From positions 62,001-126,000 of the forward strand of contig WGMT01000042.1 in the NCBI GenBank assembly GCA_016124945.1: DNA of 64,000 nucleotides, read 5' to 3'. Made by a program: the position numbers and the translations under genes. The notes below the pieces were generated by a model. That model ran no database searches. It was not told where the DNA came from and saw only the letters and a program-made list of their open reading frames with translations. Of the stretch, positions 9,477 to 18,365 are shown piece after piece (the first letter of the stretch is position 1; every line of letters begins with the position of its first letter). The stretch is from a bacterium. Its GTDB lineage: Bacteria; Chloroflexota; Anaerolineae; Caldilineales; Caldilineaceae.

Positions 9477-10526
9477 ATGACCCAAATCCTCCAAGCGGCT
9501 TCGTCCGCGACGACAACCACTCCGCTCCTAAGCGTGCGCGATTTGCAGACGCACTTTTTTACACGCGAGGGGGTGGTATTGGCGGTAGATGGAGCAACCT
9601 TTGATGTACAACCAGGCCGGACGCTGGGGATCGTGGGCGAGAGCGGCTGCGGCAAAAGCGTGGCGGCCAAGTCGATCTTACAGATTGTCGATCGTCCTGG
9701 GCGGGTGGTGGGTGGGGAGATTTTGTACACCTATCCCTCCGAAACAGGATCGCAGATGCGTACCATCGATCTGCTCACACTGGATAACTACAGCGCCGAG
9801 ATGCGTTCGATCCGCGGTGGCGAGATCTCTATGATCTTCCAGGAACCCATGAGCGCGTTCAGTCCTGTACACACGGTGGGCAACCAGTTGATCGAGGCTA
9901 TCCGCCTGCACAGCGACATGAACGAATCCACGGCTGCACAGACGGCGATGGATTGGCTACGTCATGTGGGGATCCCCAACCCCAAAGAGCGCATGGAGAC
10001 CTTCCCCTACCGCATGAGCGGCGGCCAATGCCAGCGCGCCATGATCGCGATGGCACTCTCTACGAAGCCACGCATGTTGATCGCCGACGAACCCACCACC
10101 GCCCTAGACGTGACCACGCAGGCGCAGATCCTTAACCTGTTACAGGATTTACAGGCCGAACAGGGGATGGCCATGATCTTCATCACCCATGATCTGGGGG
10201 TAATCGCCGAGGTGGCCGACGAGGTGGCGGTGATGTACCTGGGCCGCATCGTAGAAAAAGCGCCGGTGAAGGAACTCTTCAACAACCCCAAACACCCGTA
10301 CACCCAGGCGCTGCTCACATCGATCCCCAGCATCGACACGGCGCCCCGTGAACGGCTACCTTCGATCAGCGGCTCGATCCCACACCCGCAAAATCGACCG
10401 GCGGGCTGTCCTTTTCATCCGCGCTGCCCAGCCTTTATGCCGGGCGTCTGTGATCAGAAAGAGCCGCAACTGGCCGTTGTGGGTGCGAACCACACAGCAA
10501 GCTGCTTCCTCTACCCAGGATGTTGA
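9477..10526 (+). CDS. Peptide-type ABC importer ATP-binding protein, DppD/OppD type
   Basis: A 349-residue ATPase. Walker A is GESGCGKSV near residue 53, the signature MSGGQCQRAMIAMAL is near 176, and Walker B is MLIADEPTTALD. The C-terminal oligopeptide-transporter region has the Cys-containing tail RPAGCPFHPRCPAFMPGVC found in DppD/DppF. ATG 9477 follows the inverted repeat, and homology starts at about residue 20. The upstream in-frame extension is repeat DNA and was excluded. It overlaps or abuts the partner ATPase gene. Confidence 0.92.
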   Translation: MTQILQAASSATTTTPLLSVRDLQTHFFTREGVVLAVDGATFDVQPGRTLGIVGESGCGKSVAAKSILQIVDRPGRVVGGEILYTYPSETGSQMRTIDLLTLDNYSAEMRSIRGGEISMIFQEPMSAFSPVHTVGNQLIEAIRLHSDMNESTAAQTAMDWLRHVGIPNPKERMETFPYRMSGGQCQRAMIAMALSTKPRMLIADEPTTALDVTTQAQILNLLQDLQAEQGMAMIFITHDLGVIAEVADEVAVMYLGRIVEKAPVKELFNNPKHPYTQALLTSIPSIDTAPRERLPSISGSIPHPQNRPAGCPFHPRCPAFMPGVCDQKEPQLAVVGANHTASCFLYPGC

Positions 10527-10543
10527 CACCCAGGATGTTGACT

Positions 10544-11626
10544 ATGACGACTTCCACACCCGCTGTTCCTAGCACGAATGCCCACGGTACGGCTGCCCAC
10601 ATGGACGCCGCCGATATCCGCAACGACGAGCATATCGTCTTGCAGGTGAATCATCTTAAAAAATATTACCCTATTGAACGGGGCTTTTTGCGCCGCAATC
10701 AGGGCGTTGTCAAAGCGGTGGACGATATCTCGTTTGCCATCCGCCAGGGCGAAACCGTGAGCCTGGTGGGTGAAAGCGGCTGCGGCAAGACGACAACATC
10801 GCGCTGTATCGTACGCGCTGTAGACCCGACCAGCGGTGAGATCCTCTACCGTACGCCCGAGGGGACGGTCGTCGATCTGGCTACGATGACGCAGTCGCAG
10901 ATCCGTCCACTGCGGCGGGGGCTGCAAATGGTCTTCCAAGATCCATTTTCGTCGCTGAATCCGCGTATGACGATCTACGAGATCATCAGCGAGCCGCTGC
11001 GCGTTCACGGCATCGGCAGCCGCAGCGAGCGCGAGGACCGTGTGGCCGATCTGTTGCGGCGGGTGGGGCTGCGCGCCGAGTACATGCAGCGCTTCCCCCA
11101 CGCCTTCAGCGGTGGGCAGCGCCAGCGCATCGGCATCGCCCGCGCCCTGGCCGCCAACCCCAGCCTGATCGTCGCCGATGAACCTGTCTCCGCGCTGGAT
11201 GTCTCGGTGCAGGCGCAGGTGATCAACCTAATGATGGATCTCCAAGACGAGTTGGGGTTGACCTATCTCTTCATTGCCCACGATCTAAGTGTGGTCAACC
11301 AGATCAGCAACACGGTGCTGGTGATGTACGTGGGGCGTGTGGCCGAAGTCGGCCCGCCGCAGGAACTCTTCAAGAACCCAAAACACCCGTACACTGCCGC
11401 CCTGCTCGCCTCACTGCCCCAGACGAACCCTGACGAACGGCGCAAACGTGAGATCCCCAAAGGCGAAGTGGCCAGCCCCGCCAATCCGCCTTCCGGCTGC
11501 TACTTCCACCCGCGCTGCCCCTATGCTGTGGATCGCTGCATCCAAGAGACGCCGCAACTCGAGGCGATTGGTCCTGGGCGCTGGGTGAGCTGTCACCGGG
11601 CGAAGGAGATTGAACTGACGGTTTAG
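10544..11626 (+). CDS. Peptide-type ABC importer ATP-binding protein, DppF/OppF type
   Basis: A 360-residue ATPase and last gene of the importer operon. The N-terminal [14 protein letters not shown] is typical of OppF/DppF. Walker A is GESGCGKTT, the signature is [15 protein letters not shown], and Walker B is [12 protein letters not shown]. The tail [17 protein letters not shown] is the usual C-terminal Cys motif. In-frame ATGs exist at 10520, 10535 and 10544. I favour 10544, which has AGGA 8 bp upstream. A start at 10520 would overlap the preceding gene by 7 bp. Confidence 0.9.
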   Translation: MTTSTPAVPSTNAHGTAAHMDAADIRNDEHIVLQVNHLKKYYPIERGFLRRNQGVVKAVDDISFAIRQGETVSLVGESGCGKTTTSRCIVRAVDPTSGEILYRTPEGTVVDLATMTQSQIRPLRRGLQMVFQDPFSSLNPRMTIYEIISEPLRVHGIGSRSEREDRVADLLRRVGLRAEYMQRFPHAFSGGQRQRIGIARALAANPSLIVADEPVSALDVSVQAQVINLMMDLQDELGLTYLFIAHDLSVVNQISNTVLVMYVGRVAEVGPPQELFKNPKHPYTAALLASLPQTNPDERRKREIPKGEVASPANPPSGCYFHPRCPYAVDRCIQETPQLEAIGPGRWVSCHRAKEIELTV

Positions 11627-11664
11627 GATCACAGTCCATTTTTCAGCATGTGTGAGTTTAAGGC

Positions 11665-11745
11665 GACAACCTTCCGGGAAGGGGTTAAGACCGCTGCACC
11701 GTTCACTTCATCACGCTGACCCCTTCTCGGAAGGTCAATCTTGTC
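11665..11745. repeat. Inverted repeat with CCTTCC-GGAAGG core after the importer operon
   Basis: Arms 11665-11687 (GACAACCTTCCGGGAAGGGG plus TTA) and 11717-11745 (TGACCCCTTCTCGGAAGG then TCAATCTTGTC) are complementary with a small gap. The core resembles the TTCCAGGAAG palindromes at 17225-17310. Confidence 0.7.
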
Positions 11746-11765
11746 ACTAAGTTGCATTGTATTCA

Positions 11766-11796
11766 TTTCCGCGGCGTTTGCGTCGCGGAAATTTTT
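11766..11796 (+). terminator. Rho-independent terminator of the importer operon
   Basis: The stem TTTCCGCGGCG / CGTCGCGGAAA (one mismatch) with loop TTTG is followed directly by TTTTT. Confidence 0.8.
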
Positions 11797-11821
11797 ACGC
11801 TACTATATGAATAATTACTCA
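11778..11821 (+). promoter_or_regulatory. Candidate promoter and metal-repressor operator upstream of the ArsR gene
   Basis: TTGCGT (11778-11783), 17 bp, then TACTAT (11801-11806) could serve as a weak promoter. It is followed by the near-perfect palindrome TGAATAATTACTCA (11808-11821), the size and shape of SmtB/ArsR-family operators. A second imperfect pair is TATGAATA (11806-11813) with TACTCATA (11824-11831). Binding here would block initiation of the repressor-exporter operon. Confidence 0.45.
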
Positions 11822-11844
11822 AATACTCATACAGAGAGCATCTG

Positions 11845-12246
11845 ATGCCCAATCGCCATCCATCGCCAACAAATAGCCAGAAGTTGCCGGACGATCTGCT
11901 GGCCGATGTCACAGAAACCTTTCGCGCTCTGGGTGACCCAACCCGAGCACAGTTGATCTATCTGCTGACACAACGCGAATACAGCGTGGGTGAGTTAAGT
12001 GAGTACGTCAACGTCACCACATCGGCGGTCTCTCACCATCTGGCGAAATTGCGTGCGATTCGGCTGGTGCGCACGCGGCGCGAGGGCAATCAGATCTTCT
12101 ACTCTATCGACGATGCCCACGTAGGCGCGATCTTCCGCGAAGCGCTCTATCACCTTGATCATGTGCGCCGCAACTTGCCCGACCATCCAGAGACGATCAC
12201 TCAGAGGACGGAAGAGCCCCCTCTTCCAGAAAGCGTCGACCTATGA
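11845..12246 (+). CDS. ArsR/SmtB-family metal-sensing repressor (zinc alpha5-site type)
   Basis: A 133-residue winged-helix repressor. The HTH is VGELSEYVNVTTSAVSHHLAKLR at about residues 53-75. The C-terminal helix reads DAHVGAIFREALYHLDH, which matches the SmtB/ZiaR alpha5 zinc site pattern D-x-H-x10-H-x2-(E/H). This predicts zinc-responsive derepression. The CxCxxC-type alpha3 site of arsenic or cadmium sensors is absent. Its TGA overlaps the ATG of the CDF exporter gene (ATGA), so the two are translationally coupled. Confidence 0.88.
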   Translation: MPNRHPSPTNSQKLPDDLLADVTETFRALGDPTRAQLIYLLTQREYSVGELSEYVNVTTSAVSHHLAKLRAIRLVRTRREGNQIFYSIDDAHVGAIFREALYHLDHVRRNLPDHPETITQRTEEPPLPESVDL

Positions 12247-13445
12247 ACACCAGTTCTAACAAACAGAATCAGAATGAGCAGCAGCACCACACGCATGGCA
12301 CAGATGAACATCCGCAACCAAATCCGCAAGACGCTCACGACCACAGCCATCAGGGTCATAGCCACGGTGACGAGCATGAGCACAGCCACGATCACGGTGA
12401 CGACCACAACCATGACCACAACCATGACCACGGCAGCGGGGTGAAGGGGTGGCTAAGTTCCATCTTCCACCTCCACGGCCACGGCGACCAACACAAAGCA
12501 TTGGCCACAGATTCCGCCTTCATGGACACAAGCGAAGGTATCCGCACGGTCTGGCTGGCGCTAGCGGCACTGACGGCAACATCCATTTTGCAGGTGCTCA
12601 TCTATTGGATCAGCGGCAGTGTGGCTCTGCTGGCCGACACCGTCCACAACATTGTAGACGGACTCAACTCTGTGCCCCTGTTGATCGCCTTTTACCTGGC
12701 GCGCCGGGTAGCCACGCGTCGCTACACCTACGGCTTCGCTCGCGCCGAGGACGTGGCTGGAATCTTCATTGTGCTTTCGATTGCGGTGAGCGCGGGCATT
12801 ATCTTCTGGGAATCTTTCCAGAAGCTCTTTGATCCGCAACCGCTCACCAACTTGGGTTGGGTGGCCGTGGCCGCCATTGTGGGTTTTTTGGGGAACGAAG
12901 CAGTGGCGTGGTTACAGATCCGCAAAGGACGGGAGATCGGTTCGGCAGCCCTGGTGGCAGACGGGCTTCACGCCCGCACCGACGGGTTGACCTCGTTGGC
13001 AGTGTTGGTGGCGGCAGGCGGTGTCTGGTTGGGCTTCCCAATTGTTGACCCCATCGTTGGGTTTCTCATCGGCATTGCCATTCTTTTCATCACGAGAGAT
13101 GCCACCTTGAGCATGTGGTACCGGCTGATGGATGCAATTGAACCGGAGTTGATCGATCAGGCAGAGGAAGTGGTGGAAAGCCAGACAGAGGTCAAATCAT
13201 TGCGTCGATTGCGCATGCGCTGGATGGGTCATCGTCTCCACGCCGAAGTTTTTATGACTGTCGATGCTCACTTAAGCCTGGCAGAAAGCCATGAGATCGT
13301 GGAAGGAGTACGCCATGCGCTCTTCCACAAGGTCCCGCGGCTCTTCGAAGTGGTCGTCCATGTGGACCCGCACAGCGAGTCCCCTGATGGCTACCACAAG
13401 GAGACGGAGCACCACGAAGCTGCGCCGCAGCCCATCCGCAATTGA
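12243..13445 (+). CDS. Cation diffusion facilitator zinc/metal exporter (ZitB/CzcD type)
   Basis: A 400-residue CDF transporter. The cytosolic N-terminus (residues 16-64) is exceptionally His/Asp-rich (HDHSHQGHSHGDEHEHSHDH and more), a likely metal-buffering tail. Six transmembrane segments follow. The Zn site residues are seen in TM2 (LLADTVHNIVD) and TM5 (LVADGLHARTD). The C-terminal cytoplasmic CDF domain (about 300-385) has RMRWMGHRLHAEVFMTVD and VVHVDPHSE. It is co-transcribed with the SmtB-like repressor and should export zinc or a similar divalent metal. Confidence 0.92.
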   Translation: MNTSSNKQNQNEQQHHTHGTDEHPQPNPQDAHDHSHQGHSHGDEHEHSHDHGDDHNHDHNHDHGSGVKGWLSSIFHLHGHGDQHKALATDSAFMDTSEGIRTVWLALAALTATSILQVLIYWISGSVALLADTVHNIVDGLNSVPLLIAFYLARRVATRRYTYGFARAEDVAGIFIVLSIAVSAGIIFWESFQKLFDPQPLTNLGWVAVAAIVGFLGNEAVAWLQIRKGREIGSAALVADGLHARTDGLTSLAVLVAAGGVWLGFPIVDPIVGFLIGIAILFITRDATLSMWYRLMDAIEPELIDQAEEVVESQTEVKSLRRLRMRWMGHRLHAEVFMTVDAHLSLAESHEIVEGVRHALFHKVPRLFEVVVHVDPHSESPDGYHKETEHHEAAPQPIRN

Positions 13446-13457
13446 CGGTTCACAGCG

Positions 13458-14306
13458 CTAACGCCGCAGTTGGGGGTTGAGCACTTCTTCCAGCGCGAAG
13501 CCCACCAGTGCGAAACCGAGGACGGCCAGGGTGATGAGGAAGCCGGGTGGCAGCACCCACCAGATCCAGGCACCGCTGAGGAAGGCGCTGCGCACCTGTG
13601 CATAATAGAGGACAGTGCCCCAACTCTTGGTGGTGGGATCACCCAGGCCCAGGAAACTGAGCGATGCTTCCACGAGGATGGCGGTGCTGGCGGCCAGCAC
13701 CAGTTGGGCCAGGCTCAACGGCAGCACGCCGGGGAGAATATGCCGAAAGAGGATACGCCCCGGCTGAGCGCCAATCGACTGGGCGGCTTCGATGTAGGTA
13801 CGGTTGCGCAGGCTCAACGTCTGCGAACGGATCACACGTGCCGGGCGCGCCCAGGTGAGCAGCCCAATCACCAGGATCAGGTTGCCGAAGCTAGGCCCGG
13901 CAAAGGCCGCCAACAAGATCATCAGCGGCAAAAAGGGGATCACCAACACCACGTCTACCACACGCATGATCAACGCGTCCACAAAACCACCGAAATAACC
14001 GGCCACCACCCCGGCCAGTGTGCCGATGCCAATCGCCAGTAGCGCCGCCACCAGCCCCACCGTCAACGAAACCCGCGACCCGTAGATCAACTCGCTCAGA
14101 ATGTCCTGACCGATGTCGTTGGTCCCCAACAGATGGGCGGCGCTTGGCCGTTCAAAGGGCGCGCCGACCCGAATCATGGGATCGTAGGGGCTGAGCACGT
14201 CGGCAAAGATGACCACAATCAGAAACGAAAACAGAATGGCGACGCCAATCAGGCCGATGGGGTTGCGGCGCAGAGCGCGAAAAAGTGTTGGCAGCGAGAA
14301 ATCCAT
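13458..14306 (-). CDS. ABC transporter permease, DppC/OppC type (second importer)
   Basis: A 282-residue permease with LLGTDAQGRDL-like motif LLGTNDIGQDILSELIYGSR and EAA loop SIGAQPGRILFRHILPGVL, typical of DppC. It is shorter than the permease at 8153 and lacks the long extracytoplasmic insert. It is the last gene of the minus-strand set, starting 3 bp after the upstream permease stop. It ends 13 bp from the convergent CDF gene, so no ATPase gene follows it. Confidence 0.92.
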   Translation of the reverse strand: MDFSLPTLFRALRRNPIGLIGVAILFSFLIVVIFADVLSPYDPMIRVGAPFERPSAAHLLGTNDIGQDILSELIYGSRVSLTVGLVAALLAIGIGTLAGVVAGYFGGFVDALIMRVVDVVLVIPFLPLMILLAAFAGPSFGNLILVIGLLTWARPARVIRSQTLSLRNRTYIEAAQSIGAQPGRILFRHILPGVLPLSLAQLVLAASTAILVEASLSFLGLGDPTTKSWGTVLYYAQVRSAFLSGAWIWWVLPPGFLITLAVLGFALVGFALEEVLNPQLRR

Positions 14307-14308
14307 GA

Positions 14309-15280
14309 TCAGCGCCCCCGTACCCGTGGATCCAACAACGGATAGACAAGATCGGCGAGGATGTTGCCAATGATCACGCTCATGGTGATCAACAAGAATG
14401 CCGCCTGCAACACCGGGTAATCTCGATTCAAGACAGCCTCAAACAACAAGCGCCCCAATCCAGGATACGAAAAGACCGTCTCCACCACGGTTGCGCCACT
14501 GAAGACAAACCCCAGGTTGAGCATAAACACAGTAACCACCGGCAACAGGGCGTTGCGGATTGCGTGGCGGAACATGAGCAGAAACGGTGGCAGTCCTTTG
14601 GCTCGCGCCACGCGGATGTACTCTTCTTTCAGCACCTCGAGCATGGAGTAGCGGGTGATGATGAATGTCCCCGGCACAGAGACGAGCGTCAACGTGGCCA
14701 CGGGCAGCGCCAGGTGTTCGAGGATGTCTCTGGTTTTCGCCCACCCTTCGAGCGAGAGCCAGGCCGTCTGCGCGCCGTAGGTGGGGAACCAGCCCAGTTG
14801 CGCCGCAAAGATGGCAATGAAGATCATGCCTAACCAGAACGAGGGCAACGATTGCAGAAAGATGAAAAACGAGAGCACGCCCAGATCGGCGGCCTGTCCG
14901 CGCCGCCAGGCGGACAGCACACCGAAGAAGACGCCCAAAACGGTGGAAAGGGCCAGGCTGGTACCGGTCAGGAGCAGTGTCCACGGCAGACGATCGGCCA
15001 GGATCTCACCAATGGGCCGCTTTTGGCGATAGGAATAGCCCCAATCGGCCTTGAGGAGATCGCCGATGTAGTTGACGTACTGCCGCCATAGCGGCTGATC
15101 AAGGCCGGCGTCTTGCAGGATCTTGGCGCGTTGTTCCGGCGGCAAGAAGCCTGCTTCCTCACCGGCGATTAAGACCAGTGGGTTGCCCGGCATCAGGCGC
15201 GGCAATAAGAAATTGAGCGAGACGGTGACAAGGATCACCAAACCATACTGCAAAAAACGACGAATCAACACAGCGAACAT
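14309..15280 (-). CDS. ABC transporter permease, DppB/OppB type (second importer)
   Basis: A 323-residue permease with N-terminus RRFLQYGLVILVTVSLNFLL, the Pro-rich LPRLMPGNPL motif and EAA loop RVARAKGLPPFLLMFRHAIRN. It lies between the binding-protein gene (about 100 bp upstream) and the DppC-type permease and forms the membrane heterodimer with the latter. Confidence 0.92.
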   Translation of the reverse strand: MFAVLIRRFLQYGLVILVTVSLNFLLPRLMPGNPLVLIAGEEAGFLPPEQRAKILQDAGLDQPLWRQYVNYIGDLLKADWGYSYRQKRPIGEILADRLPWTLLLTGTSLALSTVLGVFFGVLSAWRRGQAADLGVLSFFIFLQSLPSFWLGMIFIAIFAAQLGWFPTYGAQTAWLSLEGWAKTRDILEHLALPVATLTLVSVPGTFIITRYSMLEVLKEEYIRVARAKGLPPFLLMFRHAIRNALLPVVTVFMLNLGFVFSGATVVETVFSYPGLGRLLFEAVLNRDYPVLQAAFLLITMSVIIGNILADLVYPLLDPRVRGR

Positions 15281-15380
15281 GGACGTGTGGCCTGTGAATG
15301 CGGAGGAGATTGGCAGAGTGGATATTGGGAAGTCGGAGTTGCGCAGCGAGGACCGCTGCGCAACTCCAGGTTTTCAGGTG

Positions 15381-17051
15381 TTACCGGGGCAAAAACGAGA
15401 GTTTGTTGATGATCCCCTGGCCTTTGACGAAGACATAGCCACTGTAGACATCCGGCTGGTAGGCGTAGGTGCCGTCGGCGTAGTAGAGCGGCACGAAGGG
15501 CAGTTCCTCGGCGATGAGGGCCTGCATCTCTTGCACCAGGGCGCGGCGGGCGTCGGCGTCGAGTGTGGCGCGCAGTTCCGCTGCCAGGGCGTCGAATGCT
15601 TCGTTGCTGTAGCCACCGATGTTCAGCCCACCGATGGCGGGGTCCGTTGCAGCCAGTTCACCGAGACGGGTGGGATCTGTCTGAATTGCCGCAGACCAGC
15701 CCCACATCGAGAGATCGAAATCCCGTCCTTGTGAGACGTCGAAATCGGGCCACACCAACGAATCGACGGTGGTGGGATCCAACGTCTGCACCGCAAGTTC
15801 AATGCCGATTTCCCCCACCCAATCGCGGATCAACTCGGCGGCGCGAATGCGTTCGGGATTGTTGGCATAGACCAGGAATTGGAACGACATGGGCTCGCCG
15901 TCGGCCATTTCGCGCACGCCGTCACCATCGCTGTCAGTGTAACCGGCCTCTTCAAGCATAGCAGCGGCCTGTTCAGCGTCGTAGGTGAGCGTTAGATCTA
16001 GATTGGCAAAGGGAGAAGAGGGGTGTACAAAGCCGGGGTTGCCCACTGTGCCAAAACCAAGCAACAGGACATCGACCAGTTCCTGGCGGTCGATGGACAT
16101 GGCGATGGCGCGGCGCACAGCAGCATCGTCGAAGGGCGGGCGTTCGCTATTGAACTGAAGCAGCGTTGTGGCGAAGCCTGGGCCTTGTACCGTTTCGAGG
16201 CCGCCGCTGTTCTCAAATTCGGCGATCAGTTCGGCGGGGACCTGGCGCGAAACAGTGTCGATTTCGCCGGAGCGCAGCGCCGAGAACATGGTGGACTGTT
16301 CCACGATCACTGGGATCACCAGTTCGGCCACGGTGGGCGTGCCCATGAAGTAGTCTGTGTTGGCTTCCAGGCGGTAGAACTGTTCCGGCTCATAGGTGAC
16401 GAGCTTGTACGGTCCACTACCGACGGTGGCGGCGAAATTCTTGGGATCTACCACATCTTGCCAGATGTGCTGGGGCAGGATGGGCATGTCGGCCAGGCTC
16501 AGGGGATAGCTGGGATTGGGCGCGGACAGCGTCAACACCACGGTCGCGTCGTCGGGCGTGTCAATGGACGCGACCTGGCGGCTGATGCGGGCAAAGCGGC
16601 TCTGTTCGGGGTAGGCCACGTAATATTCGAAGGTGAATTTCACGTCCTCGGCGGTGAGGGCTTCGCCATCATGCCAGGTGATCCCCTCGCGCAACGTGAG
16701 CGTGTAGACGGTGCCATCGTCGCTCATGCTGATCGATTCGGCCAGCCACGGCTGCGGAATGTTGTCGGCGTCCAGTTCCAGCAGGCTATCGTAGACCAGC
16801 TTCATGAGGTAATAGCCTGGATAGCCAAAGACATAGCTGTAAGGCGTCAACGTGCTTTCGTCGGCAGGGATGGCCAACCGCACCGTCTGCGCCTGGGCGG
16901 CGACGGCAGGCATAGCCGCGTTTTCGCCACTGCTTTCTTCAGCAGCAGGGGCCGAAGACGTTGGTCCTGGCGCGGCGGGGGCACAGGCGCTGAGGAGCAA
17001 AGACAGCACCACAAGCCACAGAGGCAGGGTCATGGAAAATCGCTTGGGCAT
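15381..17051 (-). CDS. ABC transporter substrate-binding lipoprotein, family 5 (second importer)
   Basis: A 556-residue extracellular binding protein. The signal peptide ends in LLLSAC (Cys near residue 23) and is followed by an Ala/Pro/Ser/Glu linker. Family motifs are LREGITWHDGEALTAEDVKF near residue 120 and FDDAAVRRAIAMSIDRQEL near residue 300. The RBS GGAGGA lies 5 bp before ATG 17051. The set has no ATPase genes. The DppD/DppF-type ATPases encoded at 9477-11626 are the nearest candidates to energise it, which is inference. Confidence 0.9.
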   Translation of the reverse strand: MPKRFSMTLPLWLVVLSLLLSACAPAAPGPTSSAPAAEESSGENAAMPAVAAQAQTVRLAIPADESTLTPYSYVFGYPGYYLMKLVYDSLLELDADNIPQPWLAESISMSDDGTVYTLTLREGITWHDGEALTAEDVKFTFEYYVAYPEQSRFARISRQVASIDTPDDATVVLTLSAPNPSYPLSLADMPILPQHIWQDVVDPKNFAATVGSGPYKLVTYEPEQFYRLEANTDYFMGTPTVAELVIPVIVEQSTMFSALRSGEIDTVSRQVPAELIAEFENSGGLETVQGPGFATTLLQFNSERPPFDDAAVRRAIAMSIDRQELVDVLLLGFGTVGNPGFVHPSSPFANLDLTLTYDAEQAAAMLEEAGYTDSDGDGVREMADGEPMSFQFLVYANNPERIRAAELIRDWVGEIGIELAVQTLDPTTVDSLVWPDFDVSQGRDFDLSMWGWSAAIQTDPTRLGELAATDPAIGGLNIGGYSNEAFDALAAELRATLDADARRALVQEMQALIAEELPFVPLYYADGTYAYQPDVYSGYVFVKGQGIINKLSFLPR

Positions 17052-17439
17052 TCGGGTCCTCCAGATTGATGTAAAATATAGATGGGCATGCGAGACTTAT
17101 GACTTTTATCACAAGTAGATACGACCTTCTGTACAGGAAATACCACTCACCGATTATAGGCATGATTGAGACAGATGACCAATTGCGCTTCGGCAACGGG
17201 TGGAGGTCAGTCTGGGGAGCGAACCTTCCAGGAAGAAACAGCATCTTCCTGGAAGGGCGGAACGCGCTCGACGCGTCTCCTTCCAGGAAGGTTCTGCGCC
17301 TTCCTGGAAGATTCTCATTCCCAAGAATCTGCGCTTGGCCCCAGCCCGACACTGTTCGCGCCGAGGTAGAACGACAGCCGAGGTCTGCTATACTGAAGAG
17401 CAGCAACCATTCACTATCAAGCAAATCAGGAGAAATCGA
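17052..17439. other. Gene-free 388-bp divergent region with TTCC(A/T)GGAA palindromes
   Basis: This region separates the divergent second-importer and PIG-L-like genes. The only clear structure is the palindrome cluster at 17224-17330. The remaining sequence shows no convincing gene. Confidence 0.6.
17224..17330. repeat. Four CTTCC(A/T)GGAAG palindromes forming two hairpins
   Basis: CTTCCAGGAAG lies at 17225 and 17280, and CTTCCTGGAAG at 17245 and 17300. Each A-form can pair with its following T-form. A third short hairpin is AGATTCT...AGAATCT at 17309-17330. The core is related to the repeat at 11665-11745. Confidence 0.7.
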
Positions 17440-18186
17440 ATGACAAAGGTGTTGATGCTGGCCAGCTTCGGCCTCGAAATTGTAGAATGCGGCGGCGCGT
17501 TGGCCCGTCATGTACAGGCCGGAGACGAGGTCCACGCCGCCGTGCTGTTGAGCCGCCCCGAAAGTCGCGATCAGATCGTCAAGGCGGCCAATGTCCTCGG
17601 CATTGAGGACGTAGAATTCCTCGACTTCCCCTACGGCGGCTGGACGGTGGACAGCCCGTGGAAGGAGCGCATTGTTGAATTGGTGCGCCGTGTCCGCCCC
17701 GAGATTGTGATCACCCAGGATCCGCACCACGCGCAGCATGATCTCGACCCGGATCGCCGCCTGATCGCCTTGCTCTACCCCGAAGCCTTTGCCGTGGCCG
17801 GGCGTGATTGGCGCAACGAAGAATGTGGCGGTCACGCGCCGCATCTGGTGCGCACCATCTACTATATGACACCCGAACACCCCAACTGCATCATCGAAAT
17901 CTCAGACACGTTCGAGTTAAAGCAGAAGGCGCTGGCCGTCCTCAGCTTTCAGATGTCGTTCAGCGCGCAGATGATCGAGCGCAAAATGTCGCCGGAGATG
18001 TTGCGTCAGGTGGTGAAGAACTACGACGAAATCAGCGAAGACAAAGAAGCGCTCGGCCTTGCCCTTCACCGTCAATTCGATATGGCATTGGCGCTGGTCA
18101 ATGGGCTGGCGGGCCATTCCGGCGCGGTGATGGGCGAAGCCTACCGCCGCGAAGGGCCGTTTGTGTTGGACAAGTTGCTGCGGTAA
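17440..18186 (+). CDS. PIG-L/LmbE-like deacetylase family protein with atypical metal motif
   Basis: A 248-residue protein with the layout of the GlcNAc-PI de-N-acetylase (LmbE) family, which hydrolyses N-acetyl groups on sugars with a zinc ion. The N-terminal AHPDDE zinc motif after the first strand is replaced by ASFGLE (residues 7-12). Family features kept are ECGGALARHVQAGDEVHAAVL, the segment IVITQDPHHAQHDLDPDRR near residue 90 (canonical HPDHR region) and an AVLSFQ segment later. Loss of the first His-Asp pair suggests altered metal binding or loss of activity. AGGAGA lies 7 bp before ATG 17440, and upstream in-frame codons are palindrome DNA. Confidence 0.7.
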   Translation: MTKVLMLASFGLEIVECGGALARHVQAGDEVHAAVLLSRPESRDQIVKAANVLGIEDVEFLDFPYGGWTVDSPWKERIVELVRRVRPEIVITQDPHHAQHDLDPDRRLIALLYPEAFAVAGRDWRNEECGGHAPHLVRTIYYMTPEHPNCIIEISDTFELKQKALAVLSFQMSFSAQMIERKMSPEMLRQVVKNYDEISEDKEALGLALHRQFDMALALVNGLAGHSGAVMGEAYRREGPFVLDKLLR

Positions 18187-18199
18187 GACAGCAGAAGGG

Positions 18200-18335
18200 T
18201 CCACAGATTACACAGATTAGAAGCATTTCCAGAAGGTTCACTGCAACAACTTTCCCTGTTCCCTTTGCGTTCTTTACGCCTTTGCGGTTAAGTCTCCTCT
18301 TTTCTGAAATCCTGTTAATCTGCGTAATCTGTGGA
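18200..18335. repeat. Inverted repeat built on the CACAGATTACACAGATTA phrase
   Basis: The left arm 18200-18220 (TCCACAGATTACACAGATTA plus G) is complementary to 18312-18335 (CTGTTAATCTGCGTAATCTG plus TGGA). It lies exactly between the PIG-L-like stop and the start of the truncated methyltransferase. A related phrase (ACACGGATTGCACGGATT) occurs at 58534-58551. Confidence 0.7.
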
Positions 18336-18365
18336 TCATTTTCTCTCAATCCCCGGAGAAAAAAG

